Assembly: GCA_041389885.1 (NCBI GenBank)
Contig: JAWKRB010000006.1
Span: 292,634 to 356,633, forward strand
Reading direction: 5' to 3'
Origin: JAWKRB01 sp041389885
GTDB taxonomy: Bacteria; Myxococcota_A; Polyangia; Polyangiales; Ga0077539
Length of the DNA stretch: 64,000 nt
Positions within the stretch are counted from its first letter, which is position 1. Each line of letters begins with the position of its first letter. Both the position numbers and the translations under genes were made by a program. Of this stretch, positions 8,816 through 18,716 are shown in pieces. The notes beneath the pieces are model-generated. The model ran no database searches and was not told where the DNA came from. It saw only the letters and a program-made list of their open reading frames with translations.

Positions 8816-9604
8816 CTACGCCGGGTCGCCGTCGTCGAGGAGCCTCAGCTCGAAGGCGTCGGCGTCGGCGCCCTCGAGGGGGATCGGCGGCATGGAGGCC
8901 GACGCGCCGGGCCGGTCGAGCATGCGCAGGAACACCTTGGCCGCCCGGTTCTTCGGCTCGAGCTCGAGCGCGCGCTCCCAGGCGCTGCGCGCCTCGTCTC
9001 GGCGACCGAGGGCGAGCAGGCTGAGCCCGCGAGAGGCGTGCGCGCGCGCGTACTCGGGGGCGTGGAGCACCGCCACGTCGAGCTCACGCAGGGCGGCCTC
9101 GTGCTCGCCCATCGCGCGCAGCACCGCGGCGCGACGCGTTCGGAGGTCGGCGAAGGAGGGGCACAGCGCGAGGGCGCGCTCGTACTCGTCGGCCGCCTCG
9201 GGGTTGAGTCCCAGCTCCTCGTAGGCGCGGGCGACGACGCCGTGGAGGTTCGCGAGCTTGCCTCGCGCGAAGGGGTCGATGCGGTCGCTCTGTCGGGTGC
9301 GCTGCGAGATGCCCACGGAGACCGCGCGCGCCTCGGTGTATCGCCCGAGCTCGTTGCACGTGATCGAGAGGCTCAGGGCGGCGTCGGTGTACTCGGGGTT
9401 GATCTCCAGCGCGCGCTCGAAGCACTCCCGCGCCTCGGCGAGCTCTCCGCGGTCGTGGTGAATCACCCCGAGCATGAAGTGCACGTCTGCCATCGCGGGG
9501 ACCTTCTCGACGCAGGTGCGGAGGGGGACCTCCGCGGAGCGAAAATCGTTGCGGGCGAAGTGCTCGCGCCCGAGGGAGAGCAGGTGCTTGATCGAAGAGT
9601 CCAC
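8816..9604 (-). CDS. TPR-repeat protein
   Basis: A 262-residue soluble protein built of about six tetratricopeptide repeats, for example ADVHFMLGVIHHDRGELAEA, RAYEELGLNPEAADEYERAL and SRGLSLLALGRRDEARSAWE. The first residues (MDSSIKHLLSLGREHFARN) resemble the TPR proteins that accompany polysaccharide and gliding loci in myxobacteria. It has no signal peptide and is probably a cytoplasmic scaffold. It converges on ubiB (9 bp gap) and follows the bamD-like gene on the same strand by 40 bp. Confidence 0.85.
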   Translation of the reverse strand: MDSSIKHLLSLGREHFARNDFRSAEVPLRTCVEKVPAMADVHFMLGVIHHDRGELAEARECFERALEINPEYTDAALSLSITCNELGRYTEARAVSVGISQRTRQSDRIDPFARGKLANLHGVVARAYEELGLNPEAADEYERALALCPSFADLRTRRAAVLRAMGEHEAALRELDVAVLHAPEYARAHASRGLSLLALGRRDEARSAWERALELEPKNRAAKVFLRMLDRPGASASMPPIPLEGADADAFELRLLDDGDPA

Positions 9605-9644
9605 GGCGTCGTTCTCCCTGTTAACCCGCGCGCCCGGCGCCGCC

Positions 9645-10544
9645 TCAGCGCCCGCCGCGCGGCGCCGTCTCCCTCACCCTCGGACGCGCTCCCGGCTCGG
9701 GCCGACGCGTCGGGCCGCGGTCGACCGCGACCACGGGGCCTTCGCCCGCGACCGCGAGGTACCGCCGCGCCGCGGCGACCTCGTTCGAGTCGGGGTGCCC
9801 GTCGATGAGCTCGCGAAAGGCCCCGCGCGCCTCGGGCTGCTGCCCCGTGCGGAGCAGGATCTCGCCCAGGGCCAGCAGCGCCCTCGGCTCGACCCCGGAG
9901 CCCTCGTACCCGTCGAGCAGCCCGCGGAGACGGCTCACGGCCGCGGTCCATCGCTCGCGAGAGGCGTAGAAGTTCGCGACGTAGAGCTCGTGCTGCGCGA
10001 GCATACGCCTCACGTCGCCCAGCACGCGCCTGGCCTCGGTCGCGTGCTCGGAGTCGGCGTGGTCGCGGAGAAAGCGCGTGAGCGCGCCCTCGGCGTCGTG
10101 CGCCGAGGAGAGGTCACGCTCGTAGGAGGGCGGGGTCAGGAACCAGTCGTCGGGGAGCTGCGCGACGTGGCAGCGGGCGATCATGAAGTGCGCGTAGGTC
10201 GCCTCGGACTGCGACGCGTGGTAGCGGATCCAGGCGCGAAACCCCGACAGCGCCTCGGTGTAGCGCTCCTGCTTGAAGTCGATGTCGGCGATGCGTAGCT
10301 CTGCCAGCCAGCCCCAGCGCGACGAGCTGTACTCCTGCCGCACGCGACGCATGGCCTCGAGCGCCTCGGGCCACGACTCGTCGCGGTAGAACACCATCGC
10401 GTCTTCGTAGGCCTGCTGCGCCTCGTCGCTGTAGTGCATGGCCGAGCGCCCGCTCGCGGCGCCGGTCGACGCGCAGCCCGCCCCCGCGAGGCAGAGTGCG
10501 ACGAGGGTCAGCGCCGGCGCGCGCGCTGTGCGGGGTGCGTCCAT
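9645..10544 (-). CDS. bamD: outer membrane assembly lipoprotein BamD-like (TPR lipoprotein)
   Basis: A 299-residue lipoprotein with signal LTLVALCLAGAGCAS (Cys at 24). The mature part is a string of TPR-like helices; the segments MHYSDEAQQAYEDAM, MRRVRQEYSSSRW and FLRDHADSEHATEARRVLGD match the BamD/YfiO architecture, in which the lipoprotein helps BamA fold outer-membrane proteins. The C-terminal about 35 residues are Arg/Pro-rich and probably disordered. ATG 10544 precedes the signal directly. A generic outer-membrane TPR lipoprotein is the alternative. Confidence 0.7.
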   Translation of the reverse strand: MDAPRTARAPALTLVALCLAGAGCASTGAASGRSAMHYSDEAQQAYEDAMVFYRDESWPEALEAMRRVRQEYSSSRWGWLAELRIADIDFKQERYTEALSGFRAWIRYHASQSEATYAHFMIARCHVAQLPDDWFLTPPSYERDLSSAHDAEGALTRFLRDHADSEHATEARRVLGDVRRMLAQHELYVANFYASRERWTAAVSRLRGLLDGYEGSGVEPRALLALGEILLRTGQQPEARGAFRELIDGHPDSNEVAAARRYLAVAGEGPVVAVDRGPTRRPEPGARPRVRETAPRGGR

Positions 10545-10594
10545 CGCGCGGACCCTATCCGATGCGCGGGGTTGCTTCAACGTCGGCGGGGGGA

Positions 10595-12025
10595 TCAGGG
10601 TGACAGACGGAGCGGCCGAAAGAACGGCCAGACCAGCTGCGCCCAGTTTGGCGGGACGGCGTGACCCTCGCCGTCGAAGAGCGTCGTCTGCACGGGCATG
10701 CCGAGCGCGAGCATGCGCGCCTGCAGGGTGCACGTGTAGTAGACCGAGACGAGGGGGTCGTTGGTGCCGTGGGTGAGCAGTCCCGGCACGCGGCGCCCAG
10801 AGGTCGCGAGGGGGATCGGGAGCTCGGGGCCCGCGCAGTTGCACCACCCGCTGCGGGTGGCGAGGGTCGAGCAGGTGGTCCCGGCGCCACGAAAGCGGCA
10901 GGAGGTGGTGCGCGCGCAGGTCACGAGTCCTCCGGAGTTCTCCGAGAAGGCCGCGACGCGATCGCGCAGCAGCGTCGCGACGAACACCGCGAAGAACGCG
11001 CCGTTGGAGTGGCCCATGACGTACACGCGCGACGGGTCGACGTTGTACACGCGCTGCGCCTCGACCAGGATCGCGCGCACCAGCAGCACGTCCTCATTCG
11101 AATCCGGGTTCGGGTTGCGCTGGGTCTCCCAGTAGGTCTCTTCGGTGGCGTGGTCGAAGTCGCCCACGCCGAGCCAGCGCGACGACGGCGCGGCGACGAT
11201 CACGCCCTCGGCGCTGGCCAGGGCGGCGGCGTTCGACTCGGTCATGATCTGCGAGCCGTCTCCGTTGGTCCCATGAAAGAGCAGCAGGAGCGGCGGCGAC
11301 GAGCCTGCGCTGGTGGGCACCGACAGTCGCACCGAGCGCGGGTTGCCGTTGATCCGCAGCGTCGCGGTGAAGTTCCCCGTGCGCGCGGCGAAGGTGCCCC
11401 CGTACGCAACCGGATCGTTCCCGGTGGCCCCGCTGTCCATGACGGTGACCACATCGGGGCGGTCGACGGTGACCACATCGGGGCGGTCGACGGTGACCAC
11501 ATCGGGGCGGTCGACGGTGACGACATCGGGGCGGTCGACGGTGACCACATCGGGGCGGTCGATGGTGACGACATCGGGGCGGTCGATGGTGACCACGTCG
11601 GGGCGGTCGACGGTGACCACGTCAGGAGCCGGCGGGACGACCACATCGGGGCGATCGAGGGTGACCACGTCGGGAGGCGGCGGAACGACCACGTCGGGGC
11701 GGTCCATCCAGGGCGCGCTCGCGTCTTCTCCGCGAGTCACGTCGGGGAGGATGATGTCCCAACGCGCGGCGGAATCGCTGGCGTCGCTCGCGTCGCCTGC
11801 GTCTCCCGCGTCTCCCGCGTCTCCCACGTCTCCCGCGTCGCCTGCGTCTCCCGCGTCGCCTGCGTCTCCCGCGTCGAGGGGCTGGCTCGCGTCCGAGCTG
11901 GGCGCGCTCAGGTCTCCGTCAGGGGCCCCCATCGAGACCCCGTCTGCGCAGCCCGAAACGCCCAAAAGGAGACCAAGCATAAGACCGATTCGGTGCACGC
12001 CGGCAGTGGACGACGCCGTGCGCAC
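10595..12025 (-). CDS. lipoprotein esterase (PHB-depolymerase/LpqC-like alpha/beta hydrolase) with repeat linker
   Basis: A 476-residue secreted protein. The signal ends in LLLGVSGCADG (lipobox, Cys at 26). Residues about 50-85 are a Gly-Asp-Ala tandem repeat and about 105-195 a tandem DRPDVVTV/I repeat, together an extended surface linker. The catalytic domain (about 205-476) has the oxyanion loop FHGTNGDG, nucleophile elbow GHSNG, an acid in GTNDPLVS and the His in GEGHAVPP, as in polyhydroxybutyrate depolymerase and feruloyl-esterase-like enzymes. Several Cys pairs suit an extracellular location. The substrate is unknown. A start at M16 would still give a lipoprotein signal. Confidence 0.85.
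   Translation of the reverse strand: MRTASSTAGVHRIGLMLGLLLGVSGCADGVSMGAPDGDLSAPSSDASQPLDAGDAGDAGDAGDAGDVGDAGDAGDAGDASDASDSAARWDIILPDVTRGEDASAPWMDRPDVVVPPPPDVVTLDRPDVVVPPAPDVVTVDRPDVVTIDRPDVVTIDRPDVVTVDRPDVVTVDRPDVVTVDRPDVVTVDRPDVVTVMDSGATGNDPVAYGGTFAARTGNFTATLRINGNPRSVRLSVPTSAGSSPPLLLLFHGTNGDGSQIMTESNAAALASAEGVIVAAPSSRWLGVGDFDHATEETYWETQRNPNPDSNEDVLLVRAILVEAQRVYNVDPSRVYVMGHSNGAFFAVFVATLLRDRVAAFSENSGGLVTCARTTSCRFRGAGTTCSTLATRSGWCNCAGPELPIPLATSGRRVPGLLTHGTNDPLVSVYYTCTLQARMLALGMPVQTTLFDGEGHAVPPNWAQLVWPFFRPLRLSP
11441..11632 (-). repeat. 24-bp coding tandem repeat (DRPDVVT-V/I units)
   Basis: Seven near-identical 24-bp units run head to tail from 11441 to 11608, followed by a partial eighth; differences are single transitions (gacggt/gatggt, ccac/cgac, acat/acgt). 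Each unit encodes eight residues, DRPDVVT plus V or I, in the esterase lipoprotein. A diverged continuation to 11706 encodes DRPDVVVPP-type units. The homogeneity suggests recent expansion by slippage or unequal exchange, so copy number may vary between strains. Confidence 0.9.
11775..11880 (-). repeat. 9-bp coding tandem repeat (Gly-Asp-Ala units)
   Basis: About a dozen 9-bp units of the gcgtctccc / gcgtcgcct type encode consecutive Gly-Asp-Ala (occasionally Gly-Asp-Val or Ser-Asp-Ala) in the linker just after the lipobox of the esterase gene. This is a second, independent low-complexity array in the same gene, consistent with a flexible acidic tether between the membrane anchor and the enzyme. 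Confidence 0.85.
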
Positions 12026-12043
12026 GGTGTCAATCCGCAGCGA

Positions 12044-12574
12044 TCAGCGCGCTGTGAAGAGGTGCTCCCACTCCCTCGGGAGCGGAGAGCCCAGGTAGGC
12101 GCCGGCCTTCTCGACGTCGGGGAGCATGAAGGTCACCGTCCCCATCGCCGCCGTGCGCCCGCCCTGTCGAAGCGTGACGTCGAGCGCGACGATGTTGCCG
12201 TTGTGCGCGCCGATGCTGGCCCGCGCCTCGACCTCGACTCCGACGCGCACCGGGCGAAGAAAGCGGATGTTCAGCGAGGTGGTGAAGCCCATGCGCCCCA
12301 GCAACCCCACCAGCGCCCACCCCGCGACCTCGTCGGCGAGGGTTGACTGCAGGCCGCCGTGAAACACCCCGGGAGGACCCTCCCAGCCCTCGGGCGGAGT
12401 GAAGCGGGTGACGACCGCGTCGCCGTCGCGCTCGAAGCGTAGCCGCATGCCCACAGGGTTGTTCGGACCGCATCCGAAGCACCGCTGCTCGGTGCCGAAG
12501 GTGTGCGGGTCCAGCGCGACGACCTCGCCGGCGTGCGGATGCGCGGCTGCGTGAGGATGCTTGTGCGGGCTCAT
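12044..12574 (-). CDS. PaaI-family hotdog thioesterase
   Basis: A 176-residue hotdog-fold protein. Diagnostic stretches are CFGCGPNNPVGMRL, HGGLQSTLADEVAG (the helix with the catalytic Asp/Glu region) and SLNIRFLRPVRVG. The family hydrolyses acyl-CoA thioesters. The N-terminal 25 residues are His-rich (MSPHKHPHAAAHPH), which could bind metal. The start 12574 was chosen over longer upstream frames because it begins just before conserved sequence; an ATG at 12592 is possible. It is divergent from an acyl-CoA dehydrogenase, with an 18-bp palindrome between them, so both are likely controlled together in acyl-CoA turnover. Confidence 0.85.
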   Translation of the reverse strand: MSPHKHPHAAAHPHAGEVVALDPHTFGTEQRCFGCGPNNPVGMRLRFERDGDAVVTRFTPPEGWEGPPGVFHGGLQSTLADEVAGWALVGLLGRMGFTTSLNIRFLRPVRVGVEVEARASIGAHNGNIVALDVTLRQGGRTAAMGTVTFMLPDVEKAGAYLGSPLPREWEHLFTAR

Positions 12575-12676
12575 CGCCGGATCCCTTATCATCCCGAGGG
12601 CCCCATCGGCCTCGAGGTGACCCCGCGCCACGCGAAATTTGCGGGCCAGGAAGGCTCGCGGGGAGCCCTCACGGGC

Positions 12677-12705
12677 TTGACGCGCCGCGTTGCCATCACT
12701 AAAAC
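12677..12705 (+). promoter_or_regulatory. probable sigma70 promoter of the acyl-CoA dehydrogenase gene
   Basis: TTGACG at 12677-12682 is followed after 17 bp by TAAAAC at 12700-12705 (five and four of six consensus bases). The -10 overlaps the start of the palindrome at 12704-12721, which would therefore cover the predicted transcription start at about 12712. Confidence 0.55.
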
Positions 12706-12721
12706 TGAATGGCCATTCAGT
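12704..12721. promoter_or_regulatory. perfect 18-bp palindromic operator (TetR-type)
   Basis: ACTGAATGGCCATTCAGT is identical to its own reverse complement. The core TGAATG...CATTCA resembles operators of TetR-family repressors of fatty-acid degradation genes (family knowledge, from memory). It sits between the divergent thioesterase and acyl-CoA dehydrogenase genes and overlaps the predicted -10, the position expected for a repressor released by acyl-CoA. No regulator gene lies next to it. Confidence 0.75.
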
Positions 12722-12753
12722 GCGCAGGGCGGCTGGTACTCTGCGCCACTTTC

Positions 12754-12760
12754 GGAGGTG
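12754..12760 (+). promoter_or_regulatory. strong ribosome binding site that fixes a GTG start
   Basis: GGAGGTG ends 7 bp before the GTG at 12768 and is the reason for choosing that start for the acyl-CoA dehydrogenase; no upstream in-frame ATG has such a site. Confidence 0.8.
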
Positions 12761-12767
12761 ATTCCCC

Positions 12768-14615
<1,848 letters not shown>

Positions 14616-14625
14616 CCCCCTGAAC

Positions 14626-15927
14626 CTACCGACGCGGCCTGCGCACGGGGCGCTCGAGCTCCGCGCGCAGCGTCGCGATCGCCTCGGCGCTGACCCCCGG
14701 CCGCCCGTTCGCCGCGTCGAGCGCCTGTCGCGCCGTCGCGCGGTCGCCCTCGGCCAGCGCGATGCGCGCGCGGAGGAGCTGCGCGGGGCCGCTGTCGGGG
14801 TGGTCCTGAAGCACGCGCTCGAGCTGCGCGCGGGCCAAGGGGTACTGCGTCGTGCGGGCGGCGAGCTCGGCCGCGCGCAGCCGACCCTCGACCTCGGTGG
14901 GGCTGCGGTCGATCGCCGCGTCCCACGCCTGCATGGCCTCCGCGGCGCGGTCGGTGTGCTCGAGCACGTCGGCGAGCGATCGCCACGCGAGCGCGTCGTT
15001 GTCGACCTGGCGAATCGCCTCGCGGAGCGGCGCCTCGGCCTGCGTGTACTGCCCCACGGCGATGCGCGCGCGCCCCAGCGCGTTCTGCACGCCCGGGGTC
15101 GTCGGCGAGAGCCGAGCGGCCTCTTCGGCGGCCCCGAGGGCCTCGTTCGGGGCGCCGCCGTCGAGCTGTGCCTGCGCGAGCAACGCGAGCGCCTCGGGCC
15201 AGTGCAGGCGCCCGGCGGTGGCCGCGCGGAGGTGCGGGAGGGCAGCGGCCGCGTCGCCCCGACGACGCAGCAAGAAGCGCCCGAGGGCGAGCTGCGCCGA
15301 AGGGTCGGCGGAGTCGACCTCGACCGCGCGGTGGTACGCCGCGCCCGCTTCGTCGAAGCGACGGCCGATCTCGTAGAGCGCGCCCAGCCCGGTGTAGGGC
15401 TCAGATCGACCCGGAAGTGATTGCGCCGCAAGGCGATAGGCCGCCTCGGACGCCGGCACCTCCGAGGCGAGCCGCCTCGCGTCGGCGATCACGAGCTGCA
15501 GCTCCCCGTCGTTGGGCGCGATGGCCCCGGCGAGGCCGATGGCTCGGTTCGCGAGGGCCACGCGCTGCCAGACGAGGTACGCCCGCGCCATGCACACGTG
15601 CTGAGCGAGGTTGCGAGGATCGGTCGCCGCGCGCGCCAGGGGAAAGGCGCGGCACGCGGCCTCGGCGGCGCGAAAGTTCCCTTGATCGAAGCGCACGCGG
15701 GCGATCTCCCACGCCGCGTCGGCGCGGGTGGCGGGCGAGCGCGTCGCGGGTTGAAGCGCGCGCACGGCCTCGTCGAAGCGACCCGCTCTGCGCAGCGCCC
15801 GACCCAGCGCGACGGCGCCAGACGGGGTGCTGGCGCCGCCCTGCGCCGAGGCGACCGCCGACTCCTGGGCGTTCGCGGCGAGGGGCAGTGCGGAGAGGGC
15901 GAGGGTAAGAATCGCGCGACGAACCAT
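14626..15927 (-). CDS. periplasmic TPR-repeat protein
   Basis: A 433-residue protein with a cleavable signal peptide (MVRRAILTLALSALPLAANA, cleavage expected after ANA). About ten TPR units follow, for example LGRALRRAGRFDEAVRAL, EPYTGLGALYEIGRRFDEAG and LALGRFLLRRRGDAAAAL. GGAGG lies 8 bp upstream of the ATG at 15927, which decides the start over an upstream frame. It converges on the acyl-CoA dehydrogenase gene with a 10-bp gap. The role is unknown; it is likely a periplasmic protein-interaction module. Confidence 0.85.
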   Translation of the reverse strand: MVRRAILTLALSALPLAANAQESAVASAQGGASTPSGAVALGRALRRAGRFDEAVRALQPATRSPATRADAAWEIARVRFDQGNFRAAEAACRAFPLARAATDPRNLAQHVCMARAYLVWQRVALANRAIGLAGAIAPNDGELQLVIADARRLASEVPASEAAYRLAAQSLPGRSEPYTGLGALYEIGRRFDEAGAAYHRAVEVDSADPSAQLALGRFLLRRRGDAAAALPHLRAATAGRLHWPEALALLAQAQLDGGAPNEALGAAEEAARLSPTTPGVQNALGRARIAVGQYTQAEAPLREAIRQVDNDALAWRSLADVLEHTDRAAEAMQAWDAAIDRSPTEVEGRLRAAELAARTTQYPLARAQLERVLQDHPDSGPAQLLRARIALAEGDRATARQALDAANGRPGVSAEAIATLRAELERPVRRPRR

Positions 15928-15965
15928 GAAGAGACCTCCGTGCCGCGGGGCGTCGCCCGCGCGGC

Positions 15966-16736
15966 TCACAAGGGAACCGGACTGAGACGTGCGACCGAGG
16001 GGTGTTCCTTCATCGCCTCGAGCAGCGTCGGCCGCGGATGGACCAGCAGCGGGAGCGCGCTCCCGCTCAGAAAGCTCGCGTCCCAGCCCCCGTCGCCCAT
16101 CGCGACCGCGGCGGGCCAGCGACCGGCCGCCCGCAGCGCCTCGACCTTTCCCCCGTGGAGCGGGATCGGCTGCGCCAGCGTCGGCAGCACCTGCCCGTCG
16201 TGAACGCGCAGTGATCCGCCGCTCACGGCGTCGACGACCAGGCCCGCCGCGCGCAGCGTCGCCTCGACCAACGCCCCGAGGCTGCCGGTGACCACGTGCA
16301 CCGCGAAGCCGTCTCCCCGGAGGCGGGTGAGCAGCTCGACGCTCTCGGGGCGCATCCGCGCCGCGAACGATCCGCCCACCTCGGCGAGGAAGGCGTCGAG
16401 CTCGGCGATCGACCGCCCCCCAGCCGCCTCGGCCTCGAGGTCGCAGAGCGGCTCGATGGGGACGAGGCCGGCGGCGTGTCCCGCGATCAGCGCCTCGGCC
16501 TGCGCGGAGAGCCCCTCGGGGACGCGCGGGAGATAGCGGGCGCAGAGCTCCCGGGTGGCCTCACGCGCCCTCGCGTCCACGGCGTCGCGCGCGATGAGGT
16601 GGCGAAAGAGCGCGTCTCCCACGTCGCCGTCCCAGAGCGTGCCGTCGGCGTCTGTCGCGACCACGCGGAGAAATCCCGCGGGCGGCGAGCGCATCTCGTC
16701 GCACACCTCGTCGACCGTCATCTCTCGAATGGCCAT
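15966..16736 (-). CDS. HAD-superfamily (phosphoserine-phosphatase-like) hydrolase
   Basis: A 256-residue HAD phosphatase. Motif I is DADGTLWDGDVG (nucleophile and acid-base Asp), motif II is VVTGSLG (Ser/Thr position), and motif III/IV is MGDGGWDASFL with a Lys in HGGKVEALR just before it. The cap region between motifs I and II is helical, as in SerB-like C1-cap enzymes. The substrate is unknown. Its ATG overlaps the TGA of the upstream gene (TGATG at 16734-16738) and GGGAGG lies 6 bp before it, so translation is coupled to the secreted protein gene upstream. Confidence 0.8.
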   Translation of the reverse strand: MAIREMTVDEVCDEMRSPPAGFLRVVATDADGTLWDGDVGDALFRHLIARDAVDARAREATRELCARYLPRVPEGLSAQAEALIAGHAAGLVPIEPLCDLEAEAAGGRSIAELDAFLAEVGGSFAARMRPESVELLTRLRGDGFAVHVVTGSLGALVEATLRAAGLVVDAVSGGSLRVHDGQVLPTLAQPIPLHGGKVEALRAAGRWPAAVAMGDGGWDASFLSGSALPLLVHPRPTLLEAMKEHPSVARLSPVPL

Positions 16737-17629
16737 CAGAACCTCCCGCTGGCGGTGAGCATGGCGCCGCTCGGGATCGGCGTCACGGCGGCCGCCACGG
16801 GAACGCGCCTGGGCCGCAGCCCGTCGACCAGGAGGAAGACGCCCGCGCCCACCGCCGCCGCGCCGGCTCCGACCCAGACCCAATTCAGGTCCGACGGTCG
16901 TTCGACCAGGAGTCGGTCATCGCTGAGCGTCTGGCTCACGCGCTCGCTCCCGGTGAGGCCCACCGTGCCCACGGTCACGGCGCCGACGCCGAGGGTGATC
17001 GCCGCGACGCCCGCGATCACCTCCGCGGTGTTGCGGCGCCCGCGCGCCTGCGCGGGTCGGGGCGCGGTGGGGGGCGCGGTGGGGGGCGCCGCGACGGGAG
17101 CCGCGGGCGGGTCGACGGGAGCCGGGGCGGGCGGATCCACCGGCGCCGGCTCGCGGGCGCGGATCGCCTCCGCGAGCGTGCCCGCGGCGAGGCGGGCGAG
17201 GGCGATGAGCTCGGCGGTGGTCGGCGCGAGGTCCTGCTCCGCGCGCTCGGCGATGACCTCTCCGCGGAGGTTTACGTATCTCGCCTCCACGCGCGCGGCG
17301 CCGTCCCGACCGCGGCTGACGCGCACGAGCACCAGCGCGCGCGCGTGCAGCGGGAGCGTGATCGAGGTGATGCACTCGAGCCCGTCGCAGTGCGCGGCCG
17401 AGGGGTTCAGCGCGTCGAGGCGGGTTCGGGTGTCGGTGGCGCTGAGCACGTCGGTCGTCACCCCCCGGATCACCTCGGCGACGGCGTCGGCGACGGCGAT
17501 GCGCTCGGCGTTGGCCGCGGCGCCGCTCCGTCCCGCGGCGCGCACCGCGGCGACGTGAACGGGCACGGGATCGGCGCGCGCGGGCAGCGAGGCGAGACCG
17601 AGCGAGGCGACGACGAGGGCAACGCGCAT
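16736..17629 (-). CDS. exported protein with C-terminal membrane segments, function unknown
   Basis: A 297-residue protein with an N-terminal signal peptide (MRVALVVASLGLASLPARA). The first half resembles the small periplasmic GNA1162/LpoB-like domains in myxobacterial proteins that precede PEGA or membrane regions (RVSRGRDGAARVEARYVNLRG), but I cannot assign it firmly. A Pro/Ala-rich linker (about 160-195) leads to two hydrophobic segments near the C-terminus (VIAGVAAITLGVGAVTVGTV and WVWVGAGAAAVGAGVFLLVD). It is coupled to the HAD phosphatase by a one-base overlap. Confidence 0.7.
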   Translation of the reverse strand: MRVALVVASLGLASLPARADPVPVHVAAVRAAGRSGAAANAERIAVADAVAEVIRGVTTDVLSATDTRTRLDALNPSAAHCDGLECITSITLPLHARALVLVRVSRGRDGAARVEARYVNLRGEVIAERAEQDLAPTTAELIALARLAAGTLAEAIRAREPAPVDPPAPAPVDPPAAPVAAPPTAPPTAPRPAQARGRRNTAEVIAGVAAITLGVGAVTVGTVGLTGSERVSQTLSDDRLLVERPSDLNWVWVGAGAAAVGAGVFLLVDGLRPRRVPVAAAVTPIPSGAMLTASGRF

Positions 17630-17675
17630 CGGGCGGGATCGTCGCACCGTGCCAGCAGAACTTGCAACGAAGCCG

Positions 17676-18035
17676 TCAGCGCCGCGGCGGGCGCGCCTGG
17701 CGAAGGCGCTCGGCCTTGCGGGCCTTGCGCGCGGCGACGTCTTCGACCTCGGGCACCTCGACGTGCACCTCGCCCTCGCCGTCGCAGCGCGCCTGGCACG
17801 CGAGCCGTAGGCCGACGATCTTGGCGATGGAGCCCAGGTGAACCAGCTCACCGTCGCCGAGGGGCGTGAGGTGCTCGCGGCCTGAGCGCACGGTGACCCT
17901 GCACAGCGCGCAGGTGGCGACTCCTCCGCAGGAGGTCGCGATGGGCAGGCGCGCGGCCTGGAGCACTTCGAGGAGCGAGGCGCCGGCGGCTGCGTCGAGG
18001 GGCTCCGCGACGCCGGCGACGTGAACGCGGGTCAT
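17676..18035 (-). CDS. [2Fe-2S] plant-type ferredoxin
   Basis: A 119-residue protein with the ferredoxin cluster pattern: SCGGVATCALCRV gives Cys-x6-Cys-x2-Cys and LRLACQA supplies the fourth Cys about 35 residues later. The beta-grasp opening MTRVHVAGVAEPLDAAAG and LLEVLQAARLPI match the family. An Arg/Lys-rich tail of about 20 residues follows. The redox partner is unknown. It is the second, structurally unrelated ferredoxin in the window. Confidence 0.88.
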   Translation of the reverse strand: MTRVHVAGVAEPLDAAAGASLLEVLQAARLPIATSCGGVATCALCRVTVRSGREHLTPLGDGELVHLGSIAKIVGLRLACQARCDGEGEVHVEVPEVEDVAARKARKAERLRQARPPRR

Positions 18036-18067
18036 CGGGCCATCTTCGCACGCGCGCCGAGGCGTCG

Positions 18068-18700
18068 TCAGCGCGCCTCGTCACGCTCGCGGAGAAACTT
18101 CTGGGTCAGGGCGAGGATCATCTCTCGCGCCACGGCGTTCTCGCCGCCCTCGGGGATGATGATGTCGGCGAAGCGCTTGGAGGGCTCGACGAACGCCAGG
18201 TGCATCGGCCGCACGGTCTCGTAGTACTGCTGCCGAATCTGCGCGAAGGTGCGCCCGCGCTGCTCGATGTCGCGGCGCACGCGGCGCATGAGCCGGATGT
18301 CGGGGTCGGTGTCGACGAAGAGCTTGACGTCGAGGCGCGCGCGAATCGCCGGGAGGGCGAGCACGAGGATGCCCTCGACGACGATCACCGCCGAAGGCTC
18401 GACGCGGTCGGTGGTCGCCTCGCGCGCGTGCCGCGAGAAATCGTAGCGGGGCTTCTCGACCGCGCGCCCGGCGCGGAGCGCGTCGAGGTGCGCGACGAAG
18501 AGCTCGTTGTCGAGCGAGTCGGGGTGGTCGAAGTTGACCTGCGCGCGCTCTTCGATCGAGAGGCCCGTGAGGTCTTTGTAGTACGCGTCGTGCTCGACGA
18601 GCGAGACGCTCTCCACCGGCAGCGAGGCCACGATGGCGCGCGCGATGGTGGTCTTACCTGATCCGCTGCCGCCTGAGACGCCGACGAGAAGTACCGACAC
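18068..18700 (-). CDS. udk: uridine kinase
   Basis: A 210-residue P-loop kinase phosphorylating uridine and cytidine in pyrimidine salvage. Walker A is GVSGGSGSGKTTIA; other family stretches are DAYYKDLTGL, VNFDHPDSLDNEL, PRYDFSRHAR, VVEGILVLALPAIR and RDIEQRGRTF. The length equals E. coli Udk when started at the GTG at 18700 (MSVLLVGVSGG); the longer frame adds 19 unlikely residues. It lies 32 bp upstream of the ferredoxin gene on the same strand. Confidence 0.93.
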   Translation of the reverse strand: MSVLLVGVSGGSGSGKTTIARAIVASLPVESVSLVEHDAYYKDLTGLSIEERAQVNFDHPDSLDNELFVAHLDALRAGRAVEKPRYDFSRHAREATTDRVEPSAVIVVEGILVLALPAIRARLDVKLFVDTDPDIRLMRRVRRDIEQRGRTFAQIRQQYYETVRPMHLAFVEPSKRFADIIIPEGGENAVAREMILALTQKFLRERDEAR

Positions 18701-18716
18701 GACGGCGCCGGTCGTA

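Noticed and set aside
11441..11632. CRISPR-like array of regular 24-bp repeats
   Set aside because: Units are contiguous without spacers and encode an in-frame octapeptide repeat in a lipoprotein gene.
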